A DNA stretch of 64,000 nucleotides from Powellomyces hirtus (GCA_025526995.1 JAHLKG010000020.1:434001-498000), one strand, 5' to 3'. Numbered from the stretch's first letter, positions 42,470-53,572 are shown. Notes: a model not told the origin generated them from the letters alone. Made by a program: numbers and translations.

Positions 42470-43435
42470 ATGGCATCCTCTCAAGTCATAGTCAACCTCT
42501 TCTCCGGGCTACAGCCCCTCTGCCTGCAATTCCCGGCCGATGCCGACAGCACCCCGACAATTAGCGATCTTAAATATAGAATTCTTGAGAACCTGCCCAT
42601 CGGATGCCAAGGCCTGCGGTTGACGACACAGGGCGGCTGCAGTGTCGACGATGCGGATGCTCTGTTTGAACATGAGGAGAGTGGGTGTCCGCCGGTGTTC
42701 AATTTGCTGGTGAGAATACCAGGCGGGAAAGGAGGATTCGGAAGCATGCTTCGAGCTCAGGGTGGAAAAATGGCGTCCCAGAAGACGACAAACTTTGAGG
42801 CTTGTCGGGATTTGTCTGGAAGGCGGTTGAAGACTGTGAATGATGCCAAAAAGTAAGCGTATTCGTTCAATCAAAACATACTTTACGTAGTAATAAGGAC
42901 GCAACCCTCTGACGACAACTATTTGCAGATTGGCCGACTATCTTGAGAAAGAACCGGAACGGAAACGCAAACGACAGGAAGAGACCATCCAGAAACTCGA
43001 AAAGAAGCTGAAAGAACCTGAAAAGCAGAAGATTCGATTCCACGATCCCGACTTTGTGCAGAACCACCAGGACGTGTTGGACGATGTCCAGGAAGCTGTG
43101 GAAAAGGCTTTGCGAGACGTCCCTGCTACCACAGCTTTGGCCACTCGGAAGGATTCTCCACCAGCGGCTAAGAGGGTGCCAGATTTGTCACAATGGTACG
43201 TGAGATACTACAGCTACATTTGAGAAGATGACGGAGGTGATACTGATATTTTATCATGTTGATTTTCAGGGATGCGGAGTCGGAACCGGAAGATGATTCG
43301 GAGGATGAGGATGAAGAAGAGAGTGATGGTGAGGAGGTCTGGGCGGAGGAACCTGCAACGGGCAGTGACGCCGATGTAGAGGCAGATGCCGACACCCTGA
43401 TTCATAAAGCGGAAGCCGTTAAAGCCAAGGCTTGA
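42470..43435 (+). CDS. SDE2: Sde2-type splicing/genome-stability factor with cleavable ubiquitin fold
   Basis: Exons 42470-42852, 42929-43195 and 43270-43435 give 271 residues. Residues 1-86 form a ubiquitin-like fold ending PGG, followed at once by [13 protein letters not shown]; this GG-KGGFGS junction is the Sde2 hallmark. In S. pombe the fold is cut after the double Gly by Ubp5/Ubp15, and the released protein, starting with Lys, enters the spliceosome to help excise selected introns and is then degraded through the N-end rule. Next come [20 protein letters not shown], a long charged helix ([20 protein letters not shown]) and an acidic tail ([18 protein letters not shown]). Predicted cleavage after Gly 86. 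Confidence 0.92.
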
Positions 43436-43903
43436 GTATATGCCTACATACCCCCGAACGAAAATGAGAATGTGCACGACAACATGATCGTTGGCATGCT
43501 TCAATGGATCAACAAGGACCGTTGTTGGACATGGTTCTCATACTCGCGAGCCGTTCCCGACCTCCTCTGACTCGCCCATCAAAATGAAGCCTCCAACTAT
43601 CGCACGATGTAGCGCCCCTGAACATTAGTCTTCTTGCTGTGAGAAGGAAGGCCATGCTCCCCGTCCCCGCTGTACCCAATGTGTTTGTATGCGCATGATC
43701 TTGGGAAGTGTATGCTACAAGTAACCCACACTTGTCACGTGGAATCGAATATATTTTGGAAGAATATCAAGTCAATCCTTTTTGCAATGAAGACTTCTTG
43801 CTGATCAAGTGAATATCCCTTCGAGATGTGACATAGTCGACATAATTTGTTAGGTTTCAGAGTTTTCAAACCAGCATGGAGAAGACCGTTCCCGGATCTC
43901 GCA

Positions 43904-45043
43904 TCAACTCTCATCGTCATGAACATTGCCGCCGCTACCGGGTCTGCTCCCAGTTTCGTTGTCAGAGTTGTCACCAAGGGGCCCCGTTTTGGGTTTGCCT
44001 GCCTCGGTACTCTTCACCGAGAATGCCGGATAGTAGTATCGATAGCAGACATATGAGATTAACAGGCCGAGCACACTGCCTGTGACGACGTCAGGGACGT
44101 GGTGACGGTTCCGCTGCAACCGATTAATGGCTAGAAATGTGACAAAGGGTACGGCATACGCTTAGACTTGTGAAGGCGTTGAAGACGGAATGAGAACACA
44201 CCTATTGCCGCAACGCCCAGCAACGGAACCAAGCATACTAGCGCTTTCCACACGCGGCCTTCTGGTCGCCTGCGATCAAAGTTCAGGGCACCCGTAGCAG
44301 CAACGAGGTACCACATCGCGAACCCGAGGCCCGCCGCGGCGCGCCCCGAGTGGCCGGACGGGAACGACATGCGTCCGTCCCGGATGGTAGATGTGTTGGG
44401 ATTTGTGCACGTTTGCGCAAGGTCCAGAGATGGCATGCAGCGAGCTAGAAAGTCGGGCCGCAACTGTCCCACCATGAGCTTGATGGCGTTCGTGAGGAGC
44501 TGCGTGAGAGCGATTGACAACACAGTGCCCTACAAGATTCGCGGTGACGCGTCAGTCCCGATGATAGACTCAGATAGTCCTGGGTCATCGATGTTGATAT
44601 CTCACCAGAGCCGCGTGGTGCAAATCCCACCCCAAAACATGTCCCCAGCCATCAATATCTCTTCTGGTCTCGCTCCACCAAGTTTCCTCCGAGACACTGC
44701 CCCGCCTCCGGCGGGCATCGCTAGGCGCTTTGGTCAGTGCACGGACGATCCAAGTCAAGGCTATGATGACGGCAGCGCCCCCAAACGCAACAGCCCATCC
44801 AAGCGAGCTCGGCACCGTCTCTGGCTTCATTGGCATACTGATCCGCGGATCATCAACCCGAAAGTCGCGGTGGAAGGGTTCGGGCACGTTGTCGAGAAAC
44901 ACAGAGGTGCCCAGAACGGCGATGGTGGCGACGTAATCAAAGAGGTATTGCGGGGCGAATAGTGAAGGTCGAGGAGGTGGGTTTGCCCGTGCGGAGGGAA
45001 TGAGCAGCGGTGTAGCGCTAGCGTGAGTTGGATGGCGAGGCAT
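43904..45043 (-). CDS. PAP2-superfamily lipid phosphate phosphatase
   Basis: Exons 45043-44606, 44529-44202 and 44130-43904 give 993 nt and 330 residues. Six membrane spans alternate with the three catalytic signatures of type 2 phosphatidate phosphatases: KLMVGQLRPDFL (KxxxxxxRP), SFPSGHSG (PSGH) and INRLQRNRHHVPDVVTG (the RxxxxxHxxxD type, with the His nucleophile). By similarity to yeast Dpp1/Lpp1 it dephosphorylates phosphatidate, lysophosphatidate and diacylglycerol pyrophosphate at the vacuole or Golgi membrane. The N-terminus is Pro/Arg-rich and cytosolic, the C-terminal tail short and Gly/Asp-rich. ATG 45043 is the first in frame. Upstream lie 359 bases shared divergently with the cystathionine gamma-synthase gene. 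Confidence 0.93.
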
Positions 45044-45402
45044 CTTGCCTGCGTATTCCTCAGTGGGCTTGACCTACGAAAGTTTCCTCACAGACCAGAC
45101 AATGTTTACGAGTAAGTGTGAAAATGACAGGATGTGAATGACAGTTGTGGTCCAAATGAGTCAGCATGTCTAGACGGGCGACAGACAAATTGTCTATGCC
45201 AGATATGGGATTGAATCACAGATTAGATTTCGAAGCTCAAAATGGAATGTCAAATGGAATGATGTGAGCGTTTTTGACATTAACTTCCTAATCTATGAAA
45301 CCTGCCTGCATTTGCGTTGCATAAAATAAACAAAGTGCAGGTTTATTTCTCGTTGTTGACAAGTCAGACAGGAACGCATTGCGGCTGTTGAAGAGCGAGG
45401 CT
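45044..45402. promoter_or_regulatory. divergent promoter region, PAP2 phosphatase / cystathionine gamma-synthase
   Basis: 359 bases between two genes transcribed away from each other; both promoters must lie here. A short direct repeat (AAATGGAATG/ATGGAATGATG) is seen near 45239-45265. No core element is clear. Confidence 0.45.
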
Positions 45403-47585
45403 ATGGTCAACATTATGGTCCTCCCGCCCCTTGGAACCCCAATCCCCGACACTCCCCACGGTATGTCCATGGCACACCGCACAAACCACGTCCAAAGGTA
45501 CATGCGTGCAAATGCTGATTCGAAAGCATCATTCTAGCTGTTTCGGTTACATTGCCTACTTGGCAGGATAATGTGGGATATGAGGAAGGGGATGTCAGAG
45601 TTCTTTCCGCTCTTCGGAGTGGCTATCCGCGGTTCGTGTATCACGACAATGTCAAGAAGGTAAGCGCAGAACAAGCCATGAATAGCAAGTTACTCGTCGG
45701 GAGTCTCAAGTGGATATATCCTAGCTTATAGCTTATTGTGAAAAAGCCTACGCGAAGCCTTCCGAGGCATGCGTGGTCTTCCCCAGCAGGCGTGTGGCTA
45801 GCGAATGCAGAGAATTCATGAACCCACGCCTAGCATCCGCACAGCAGTCGACCGGAACGACTCCCAGTACATCGCCATCTCGACGCTCGGGAGTGAGAAT
45901 TGTCCAGCTAACCATAACTCCGACGTACAACGCATTTTCCCCACATTCTCACGATCCCACCACACCTTCGGACGAGTCACACGATCTGTTCGCCGTTGTA
46001 TTCCCCGCCGACGCCCGTTCAGTCGCGAAACAGTTCTGGCAACATTCTGGAGAAGGAGTATCCACGCGGTTTGCGGGACACTGCTTTCGCGTACTGGAGG
46101 CAAACGAGAAATCAAAAGACTTTGCGGCGCCAATACCAGGCGTGCGCGGATCTGCCAGCCAGCAGTACCGAAGCAGCGCATACCAGTCGCAGAAGCAACA
46201 ACAGCATCTGAGCAACGCAGAGAATGAAGCCGTGCGAAGCGAGCATGAGTTGTTTGTCGAGGAACGATATGGGCGGAACATGAACTTCAAAAACGCGGTC
46301 GAAGCCAAATTGATGATGAGACAACGCATTGCGGGAGTTTTGGGCGACAGCGAACTTCTGGAAAAAGCGCCACCGCGGTTCAATGGACACAACGAGCGAT
46401 CTACAACGGCCAACCCTAATCTCGCAGACGTCCATGTCAGTCGAAATGTGGCCCACATCAAGGAGTCAGACGTGTTTCTGTTTCCATGCGGCATGAGCGC
46501 GATATATAACGCGCATCGCGTTGTCTTGAAGCTAGCACCTGGGAAGAAGAGTGTGCAGTTTGGGTAGGCGGCAGGCTAGTTTGGCTTTTCTGGAAAGCAC
46601 CATCTTAGTCGCTAACTGGCCTTTAAACTATCCTAGGTTTCCATACATAGATACGCTGAAGATACAAGAGAAGATTGGACCAGGATGTCATTTCCTGGGA
46701 CTCGGCGACGAAAGCGAAATTGATCAGCTTGAAAATGACATTCTTCCGAAAGAGTCCATATCAGCTGTTTTCTGCGAGTTTCCAAGTAATCCTCTCCTCC
46801 GCACACCAAATCTAGATCGGTTAAGGAAGCTTGCCGATGCCCACAATTTCCTGCTGGTTGTGGACGAGACGGTCGGCAACTTTGTCAACGTCGCGGCGGG
46901 GAAGTGGGCCGATATCCTTGTGTCCAGTCTGACAAAGATCTTCAGCGGAGACAGCAATGTTATGGGTGGAAGGTGAGACTTTGATGTGCATTTGCTCTGC
47001 TCCGATGATCCGATGGATACTGATTGAGGTATATTCCAAATGCTCAGCGCCGTGGTAAGTCCAACCTCTGCGAGGTACGCCGAGATCTCCGCCGCCATGA
47101 AGGAGTTATATGAGGACAACCTCTGGTCCGAAGACGCCGTCTTCCTGGAACGTAACTCGCGCACATTCATCCAACGAATCGCCACAATCAACACCAATGC
47201 GGAAAAGCTATGCGATTTCCTCCACGCTCACCCAAAAGTCCACCAAGTACTCTATCCAAAGTTCGTCGACCCCGACCTCTACCACGGTCATGCCCGGCAC
47301 TCAGGCAGCGAGAACAACTCGTATGGCTACGGTGGCCTGTTCTCCCTCATCATGCACACAGACGCCGATGCTCACAAACTGTTTGATGCGTTGGCGATTG
47401 CCAAGGGACCGAGTCTGGGCACAAATTTTACTCTGGCTTGTCCGTATACTATTTTGGCGCATTATGGCGAATTGGAGTGGGCGGCGAGTTACCGTGTGCC
47501 GGCACACTTGATCCGCGTGAGCGTTGGACTGGAAAAGTCGGACGACCTTGTGGCGGTTTTTGAGACAGCGCTTAATCAACTGTAA
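45403..47585 (+). CDS. STR2: Cystathionine gamma-synthase (fungal STR2/MET-7 type)
   Basis: Five exons, 45403-45460, 45538-45659, 45725-46563, 46637-46972 and 47048-47585, sum to 1893 nt and 630 residues, matching the long fungal form (yeast Str2, 639). N-terminal region: [48 protein letters not shown], then [18 protein letters not shown]. Mid-region [19 protein letters not shown]. The PLP site is [16 protein letters not shown], Lys near residue 440, with [10 protein letters not shown] (PLP-contact Asp) before it. The C-terminal domain ends [20 protein letters not shown], typical of the Cys/Met-metabolism PLP family. It joins O-acylhomoserine and cysteine to cystathionine in transsulfuration towards methionine. 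In-frame ATG 45415 is an alternative start. Confidence 0.95.
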
Positions 47586-48192
47586 CTTACATCATTATAA
47601 GACAACCTTTGGGAAGCACGGCCGGCTATGTTGATTATTCCTAAATTGAATATCGATTCTGTGCATCTTCCACAGTGCGAACTCATATAGCATTTGGGCG
47701 CGGCCATGGGGAGGTGATGCGCTTTGCAGTCCTCAAGGCATGCTAGGGAGGCTTCATGCTTGTGGCGGACAGCGTAGCCACTTTCTCCGCTGCGTGCAGT
47801 CGACAAACGAGGTCAAACGAAAACTGACAGCTCCGATGTGCTTTATTAGCCGGTATTCTATTATCCCACTCATTTCCAACAATTGAGTCTCTATGCTACC
47901 GGTTAAGCATTGATCATAAATAAGCATCGGGATGTTCCGAGGCTTCGCCCATACACAATGTTGGGTAATCGCAGGCCAGGTTTCCGATTGTTATTGCGAT
48001 CCCTGCGCGATTCAACTCGCAGACGCCGGATGCTGTCGTGAGATGTTGAGATTCCGGGGCTGTGTGATTCAGATTTATGATCGGTTCTGAATTTGGAACG
48101 ATCGCTAGCGGGATCGCAGCGCTGATAGTTGAATGAGAGGTTGCGACGAAAGAGAGATTTGCCCCAATGAGATCCGTTCGTTTTCATCTTTC
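47586..48192. other. convergent 3' region, no gene seen
   Basis: 607 bases between the stop codons of the cystathionine gamma-synthase (plus) and PI synthase (minus). A minus-strand open frame at 47903-48187 starts six bases after the PI synthase stop and is basic and low in hydrophobics; I do not count it as a gene. Confidence 0.45.
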
Positions 48193-49038
48193 TTATTTAA
48201 CTTTCGGCGTGTTGGTGAGCCTATCCTGACGCGCCAGATTCCTGCTCGCCCCAACCAGCTGCACCACATTCAGAAACTGCTTCAGCGCACACACCGGAAA
48301 CGTGACGACCGTCAGAGCCACGAGGGCATAATACCCCGCTCCCTGACCGTCCGTCGGTCCCAGCCCAGCGCCCGCAGCCGCAACCGTCGGGTATCCAGCT
48401 CCCACACCCAGCTTCTCCAACGCTCCACTGCTCTTTGCGTTTTCCACATGCCACGTGCCCAAAAGGTACAGAGCGATGAAGAACAGCTCGTTGCCGGCGC
48501 ACACGAGGAAGAGGACAACGTTGTTGGTGTAGTATTGGCGGAGCAGCCACGAGGTCTTTTTGGGATCCACATTCTTGTGCGAGCCAGCGCCGAGAATGAG
48601 TGACGAGTACATTTGGAGGTAGTGCGAGGAGAGGTCCAGTGCGATCAGCGTTTGGAAAAGGAGAGTCAGTCTTGGAAACGTCAAGCTTAGGTAGACCAAC
48701 AGACAGGACGTCGTGCTGCGGTCAGTGACCATGTCGAGGACGGCGCCGAAACGAGACGCTGCGAAGACAATCCCAAACTCCATCAGTCACTTTATCCCTA
48801 AACACATCCCGCTGTGAATCTACCAAAACAGAGAAACGGTATACATACTCTGGCCGAAATACCGCGCAGCCTGACCGTCCGCAGCATCCAGCAGGCAACT
48901 GATCGAGTACAGGGCGCCGGCAGTCATGGTGTGAAACGGCAGATAATAGAGCGCCGCGAACATCAGGACTACCCGTGCGTAGCCAATAATGTTTGGCACA
49001 TAGAGGAACACATTCCTTGTCGTAGCGGGATTGTACAT
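48193..49038 (-). CDS. PIS1: CDP-diacylglycerol-inositol 3-phosphatidyltransferase (PI synthase)
   Basis: Exons 49038-48849 and 48758-48193 give 756 nt and 251 residues. The CDP-alcohol phosphatidyltransferase signature D-G-x2-A-R-x8-G-x3-D-x3-D is complete across the splice: DAADGQAARYFGQ then TSRFGAVLDMVTDR (about residues 51-77); the four Asp bind two metals and do catalysis. The start NVFLYVPNIIGYARVV is the usual PI synthase amphipathic helix and first span; SSHYLQMYSSLILG and KKTSWLLRQYY are also PIS-like. It makes phosphatidylinositol from CDP-diacylglycerol and myo-inositol in the ER. A Gly/Ala-rich luminal insertion (VGAGYPTVAAAGAGLGP) makes it about 30 residues longer than yeast Pis1 (220). 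ATG 49038 fits the family start. Confidence 0.95.
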
Positions 49039-49447
49039 CTTCAATGGGGGCGTATGGCGAATGGTGTCGAATTGAGACAGTACTGCACATTCATTAGTAC
49101 AGGTAGACTACGGTATCGTCAACTCAGACGCGTCGTGCGGAAAGAAATTAAACCGTGAACGAAGCGGCACATCGCATACTGTTTAATGATACAGGTTTCT
49201 TTCCCTCGCCTTTGAGTGTAGTTGAATATTCAGTCGACGGCATCTGTCTCCCACCCGTATCTCAATCCGTCGGCGAAACCCGCAAAGAATCTCGCAGAAA
49301 CGCCTACAGAAGGACAACATAGCAGCAATATCACAGCGTTGATCAAAGCGACAGCTCTCCATAAACCACCTCGTTGCCCCCTCGTTTTGTGCGCCACAGC
49401 AACCGCTTGATGCTCAAACCCCGGCGCAGTCTCCAAAATTATGTCCT
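49039..49447. other. intergenic, no gene seen
   Basis: 409 bases upstream of PIS1 (minus). Open frames are present but show no family; the PIS1 promoter should be here. Confidence 0.45.
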
Positions 49448-50171
49448 ATGAGAGGAAAAGTTCACCAGGGGAGACAGCTTGTCCACAAAGTCGTCTGGGG
49501 CGTCGATGTCCCCTTTGCAACGGGTGAATTGACATTTGCGTTTAACAATCAGACTGCTTGCGAGTTGTAAGTGGAAGCTGCCCGTCGTAGGGTGACATAG
49601 TTGCCTGGAGCGGGAGGATATGTCTATCCATTGTCGGTCATGAAAGTCTCTTTCCCTTTGCTTTTTCTGCGAAGCCTTACTAACTACTTTCTGCTGATCT
49701 GTTAGTGCCCAGTTCTGCTCAGATGGTTTATGTTCCTGGTGGGGATTTAACAAAGGTACCCCCGAATGTTTCATTCGGTTTCTGCAACCTTCTCCAGAAG
49801 GTTTCAAAAATATCTTTGCCCAAGCTTCAGACAGCATTCATGAAGGTGGAATGTTCATGCCCAACATCTAGTCCGCACAAAGAATGGCGGGGCCGACGCT
49901 TGAAAAGTGCGATGCGGAGGATCGCGCTTTCAGTTAATGCTTCTATGTCAATTGGAACCCGAAGGAATCTTATCTCCAAAACGCGACTGCGGTCGCGAAC
50001 CCCCGGCATGGTACGGGAATGTTGATCAAAAGTGTGCGGTCAACTTTCCGAGAAATGCAAAGGGAATTTGTCCAGTGGATCTCTCCAAAGCGTGCCGCAG
50101 GGAGAAGAGCGCGTAAATGTTATTTTTTGGAACGGCTGTCTGGAACAGTTGGTTACTTTATAGTAACATAG
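49448..50171 (+). pseudogene. interrupted coding frame of unknown family (two in-frame stops)
   Basis: Two exons join in phase: 49448-49566 (MRGKVHQGRQLVHKVVWGV, FATGELTFAFNNQTACE) and 49706 onward (AQFCSDGLCSWWGFNKGTPE, CFIRFLQPSPEGFKNIF, ASDSIHEGGMFMPN), then TAG at 49869. The same frame goes on with coding look (AQRMAGPTLEKCDAEDRAF), meets TAA at 49935, and again continues (CFYVNWNPKESYLQNATAV, RHGTGMLIKSVRSTFREMQR, EFVQWISPKRAAGRR) to TAG at 50169-50171. Either a 94-residue protein ends at the first stop, or the locus is a recent pseudogene, or introns I could not define remove the stops. No family recognised. Confidence 0.45.
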
Positions 50172-50530
50172 TGTAGATGGACCTGGTTGGCTGGCGGTAG
50201 TTGATAGCTTTCACTTCATGTCCACAAGTTTTCAAGGTGACAGGTGCGAGAGCTGCAGGTCAGCCTAATGGGGAGTACCGATATTCCTATGGATTGCTGC
50301 GCGCTACGCTCTCTCCCGACGGAATTCACGGACCCTCTTGCGGTTGCCATTGAAAGACTTCATTCGCTAATTGGCACCAAAATCTGACAACTTCCTATGC
50401 ATAGTGATTAAACAAACAGGCTTCCTCAGGCGTTGCTACGCCCCAGATGCCTTTCTAGAACACCGACTCAATCGCGCCCCCGAAAGCCAAATCAACAACC
50501 TGTATACTCAAATATGTCAAAACACAGCCC
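50172..50530. other. convergent 3' region, no gene seen
   Basis: 359 bases between the interrupted gene (plus) and EMC4 (minus). No coding signal. Confidence 0.45.
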
Positions 50531-51393
50531 TCATCCCACAAAGTCCCCTCGATTGGGCCATACCTTCTTTGGCTCAATGAACGCCAGCCAATCTGACGTC
50601 GCAGTTGGTAACAGACCCATGGCACCACACTTCCACACTCCGAGCGCCAAACATCCACATTGCATCAGTATATAGACGAGTTTGGGAAGAACCAGGGGAT
50701 CTGTCGCGAGGCTAATCAATGCTTGAATACCCGTTGGACGTGTTCCGGTCGCTTTGGTCGAGAATCGTTCAAATGCTAGTGGCATAGTACTGTCACTTAG
50801 ACTGCGCGACAAAGAGCAAACAATCTCATGACGTACTCGTGTTGGTGCCCATGATTGCCTTCACTGAGTTCCACAGCAGCATGACTGTTACCATTACGCT
50901 GAAGATCTGAATCGAGTTGCCGGACATGTAAAGCATGATGGCGTTCATTGGGATGGATTTGCCTGGCGCGAGAGATGTTTCCCATGCTTTCTGAAAACAA
51001 GACCAGTTGGTTCTGGGAAGGTTCGTATATGTCGACTCGCAACGCAGTGACCAACCTTCATCTTCAGATTCGCGATCTGCGTCTCCCGCTCTACCTGATC
51101 CTCGGCATTCTTATCCTTCTTCTATGAGATTGCAATGAACATTTTTGTCAGCTGATGTTCTCTCTCATCAGCAGCAGTCATCTAAATGCCAGCATACCGA
51201 CGGTCGCAAGCTGTCGCTCGCTTCTGAGAACCCCGGCGGATTGAGCTTGGCGGACCGACCGACGTGCTTACCGCTGTTGCATACAAAGACAAGACCATAG
51301 TCAGACTAAGCCCATAAACACAGAAGATAGGTCGAGCAGCAACCACGCCTACCTGCCCTCCACGAGGTTGAATGTCCACTTGCTTGCAGACAT
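50531..51393 (-). CDS. EMC4: ER membrane protein complex subunit 4
   Basis: Five exons, 51393-51353, 51273-51198, 51121-51056, 50990-50833 and 50789-50531, sum to 600 nt and 199 residues. It reads [14 protein letters not shown] at the N-terminus, [12 protein letters not shown] (the conserved PPG patch), a charged helix ([20 protein letters not shown]), then [20 protein letters not shown] and [20 protein letters not shown] (first membrane hairpin), and near the end [20 protein letters not shown] and [19 protein letters not shown], the strongest EMC4 signature. EMC inserts tail-anchored and multi-spanning proteins into the ER membrane. The fourth intron, fixed by phase, is only 43 nt with a GTCATG donor; a GTACGT four bases upstream would break the frame. 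Confidence 0.92.
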
Positions 51394-51541
51394 TGTTAGT
51401 GGAAAGTCGAGTGAATAATGGTGGGAAACAGGACTGCGGTTTGTCGTGAATCAGACTGATCCTAAGTATGGGATGCTCTCGTAAGCGCCTATTTTGACGT
51501 GGAAGAACACTTTCTTTTTGTTTTAGCCTTGACACTTTTTC

Positions 51542-53572
51542 ATGTCCTTCTCGAAATTGTTGACAATGTCTGGCGATTCAAGCGTTAAAGCAGAGCCCAC
51601 AGAGGTTGTTCCTCCCGCTACTGCAGCAGTGGAAACCACACGTGCAGGAACCGCTCCGATAAAAGCACAATATCTGAAAGCGAACAGGAAGCGCCCGGCC
51701 GAAGAAGTAGTCGAATCGCCAGCTGCCAATGATGCTGCATTCGAAGCAATCCATGACACAAAACGTCTTAAAGGCGAAGAGACGACAAGCGCTGCCGATG
51801 ATCACGATCAGGAAAAGCTAGGAGCTGCTGCACCCAAGCAAGAAAGAGGGCGCAAAGACAAGAAACGTCGTGGTCAGAACAAGGGTCGTGAACGTGCGCA
51901 CGCCGGCGTTAGTGACGAGATCCGCCTGTGCGCTGAAATAGCGCAAGGTAAGATTTGCCACCGAGAGCCAAATTGCCGCTACTCCCACGATGTTGCCGCG
52001 TACGTTGCCATCAAAGGCCCTGATCTCGGCACTGAATGCCCAGTGTTCAACGTGTATGGAAAATGCAAGTTTGGTGTAAAGTGCCGCTACGGGGGTGCTC
52101 ACACCGACGCGAATGGCAACCAGGTTGTCGACGAAGGAAAAGCCGCTAGGGTGTCAGAGAGCGACGTCGTCAAGAACACTTGTGATCGCGACTTCCAGAA
52201 GAAGATCAGGGGTAGAGATATCGAGACACCGAGGACCGATGCATACATGAACTGGTTGATAGAGGCTAAAGCGAAACGAGCTGAGATCATGGATAAACAG
52301 AATAAGGAGGCCGCTGCGGCGAAAAATGCTGAGAGCGGCAGCAAGGAAATCGATGTTGCGACTGTGCTTTCTCCCGAGGAAGAAGAAGAACAGGTTAGAA
52401 GACAAGCAGAGAAGCTGAAAAAGCGAGAGGAGCGACAAGCGATCCTCGACCAATTCGACCACGACCCCGCGAACATCCGTTTCCGGTGTGATCGAAAGAA
52501 GATGCTCGATTTCCGTGGAAAGACGTACCTTGCACCACTCACCACCGTTGGCAATCTTCCTTTCCGACGTGTCTGCAAATCCTTTGGCGTCGACATCACG
52601 TGCGGTGAAATGGCTATGGCCACCAACCTGCTGCAGGGCCAGCAGCACGAATGGGCACTCACAAAACGACACGTCTCCGAAGATATTTTTGGTGTTCAGA
52701 TTGCTGGAAACTCTGCGCAGAGCATCTTGAAGTGCTGTGAGTCCATCAAACAGTCCGGCACAGAAGTTGATTTCATTGATCTCAATCTCGGCTGCCCCGT
52801 TGATGCCATCACCAGGGTCGGCGCGGGCAGTGCACTGCTGGAAACGCGTGGAAAGCTGTATGATATCTGCGCCGGCGCCACCTATGTACTTGATGACATC
52901 CCATTCACAGTGAAGATTCGTAAAGGGGTCTACACCAACTCCCCGATTGCCGCGCGACTCGTCCCAAAATTCTGGGAATGCGGCGTCTCCATGGTCAGCA
53001 TCCACGGTCGGTCTAAAGAGCAACGCTACACAAAGCTTGCCGACTGGGACTATATCTCCGAGATTGGCTCCAACATTCGCAGGTCCGCTGACATGAAGAA
53101 CCTTACATTCTTTGGCAACGGCGACGTCATGTCCCACGAAGACTACTGGCAACACCTCGAACAAGCCAATGTTGATGGCGCCATGATTGGTCGTGGCGCC
53201 CTCATCAAGCCTTGGCTGTTCACAGAAATCAAGGAACGCAGAGTCTGGGACATCTCCTCTACCGAACGTTTCGACATTCTGAAACAGTTTGTCAACTACG
53301 GACTCGAGTACTGGGGATCTGACACGCAGGGTGTGAATTGCACCCGCAGATTCCTGTGCGAGTGGATGTCCTTCCAGTACCGCTACATCCCGGTTGGTCT
53401 CCTCGAGGTGTTGCCTCAGAAGATCAACGATCGCCCGCCACCCTTCTACGGTCGTGACGAACTCGAGACCCTGTTGGCGAGCTCGAACTCGGAAGATTGG
53501 GTCAAGGTCACCGAAATGATCTTGGGCAAGGCACCCGAGTCGTTCCAGTTCATTCCAAAGTATGTACCTTAA
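51542..53572 (+). CDS. DUS3: tRNA-dihydrouridine(47) synthase [NAD(P)+]
   Basis: A single exon of 676 residues from ATG 51542. A disordered charged N-terminus leads into two CCCH zinc fingers (CAEIAQGKICHREPNCRYSH and CPVFNVYGKCKFGVKCRYGG with AH) that mark Dus3 and help bind tRNA. The FMN-dependent TIM barrel follows: KTYLAPLTTVGNLPFRRVCK, GEMAMATNLLQG, VDFIDLNLGCPVDAI (its Cys is the proton donor in the family), FTVKIRKGVYTNSPIA, SIHGRSKEQRYTKLADWDYI, FFGNGDVMS and GAMIGRGALIKPWLF. The C-terminal helical domain is present. It reduces U47 in the variable loop of many cytosolic tRNAs using NADPH. A second ATG at residue 9 is possible. 148 bases separate it from the divergent EMC4 gene. Confidence 0.95.
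   Translation: MSFSKLLTMSGDSSVKAEPTEVVPPATAAVETTRAGTAPIKAQYLKANRKRPAEEVVESPAANDAAFEAIHDTKRLKGEETTSAADDHDQEKLGAAAPKQERGRKDKKRRGQNKGRERAHAGVSDEIRLCAEIAQGKICHREPNCRYSHDVAAYVAIKGPDLGTECPVFNVYGKCKFGVKCRYGGAHTDANGNQVVDEGKAARVSESDVVKNTCDRDFQKKIRGRDIETPRTDAYMNWLIEAKAKRAEIMDKQNKEAAAAKNAESGSKEIDVATVLSPEEEEEQVRRQAEKLKKREERQAILDQFDHDPANIRFRCDRKKMLDFRGKTYLAPLTTVGNLPFRRVCKSFGVDITCGEMAMATNLLQGQQHEWALTKRHVSEDIFGVQIAGNSAQSILKCCESIKQSGTEVDFIDLNLGCPVDAITRVGAGSALLETRGKLYDICAGATYVLDDIPFTVKIRKGVYTNSPIAARLVPKFWECGVSMVSIHGRSKEQRYTKLADWDYISEIGSNIRRSADMKNLTFFGNGDVMSHEDYWQHLEQANVDGAMIGRGALIKPWLFTEIKERRVWDISSTERFDILKQFVNYGLEYWGSDTQGVNCTRRFLCEWMSFQYRYIPVGLLEVLPQKINDRPPPFYGRDELETLLASSNSEDWVKVTEMILGKAPESFQFIPKYVP

Noticed and set aside
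47903..48187. 95-codon minus-strand frame starting six bases after the PIS1 stop
   Set aside because: Basic, low in hydrophobic residues, no family and no promoter space; more likely 3' untranslated sequence.
52154..53164. 336-codon minus-strand frame
   Set aside because: It lies entirely antisense to DUS3, whose motifs are unmistakable on the plus strand.
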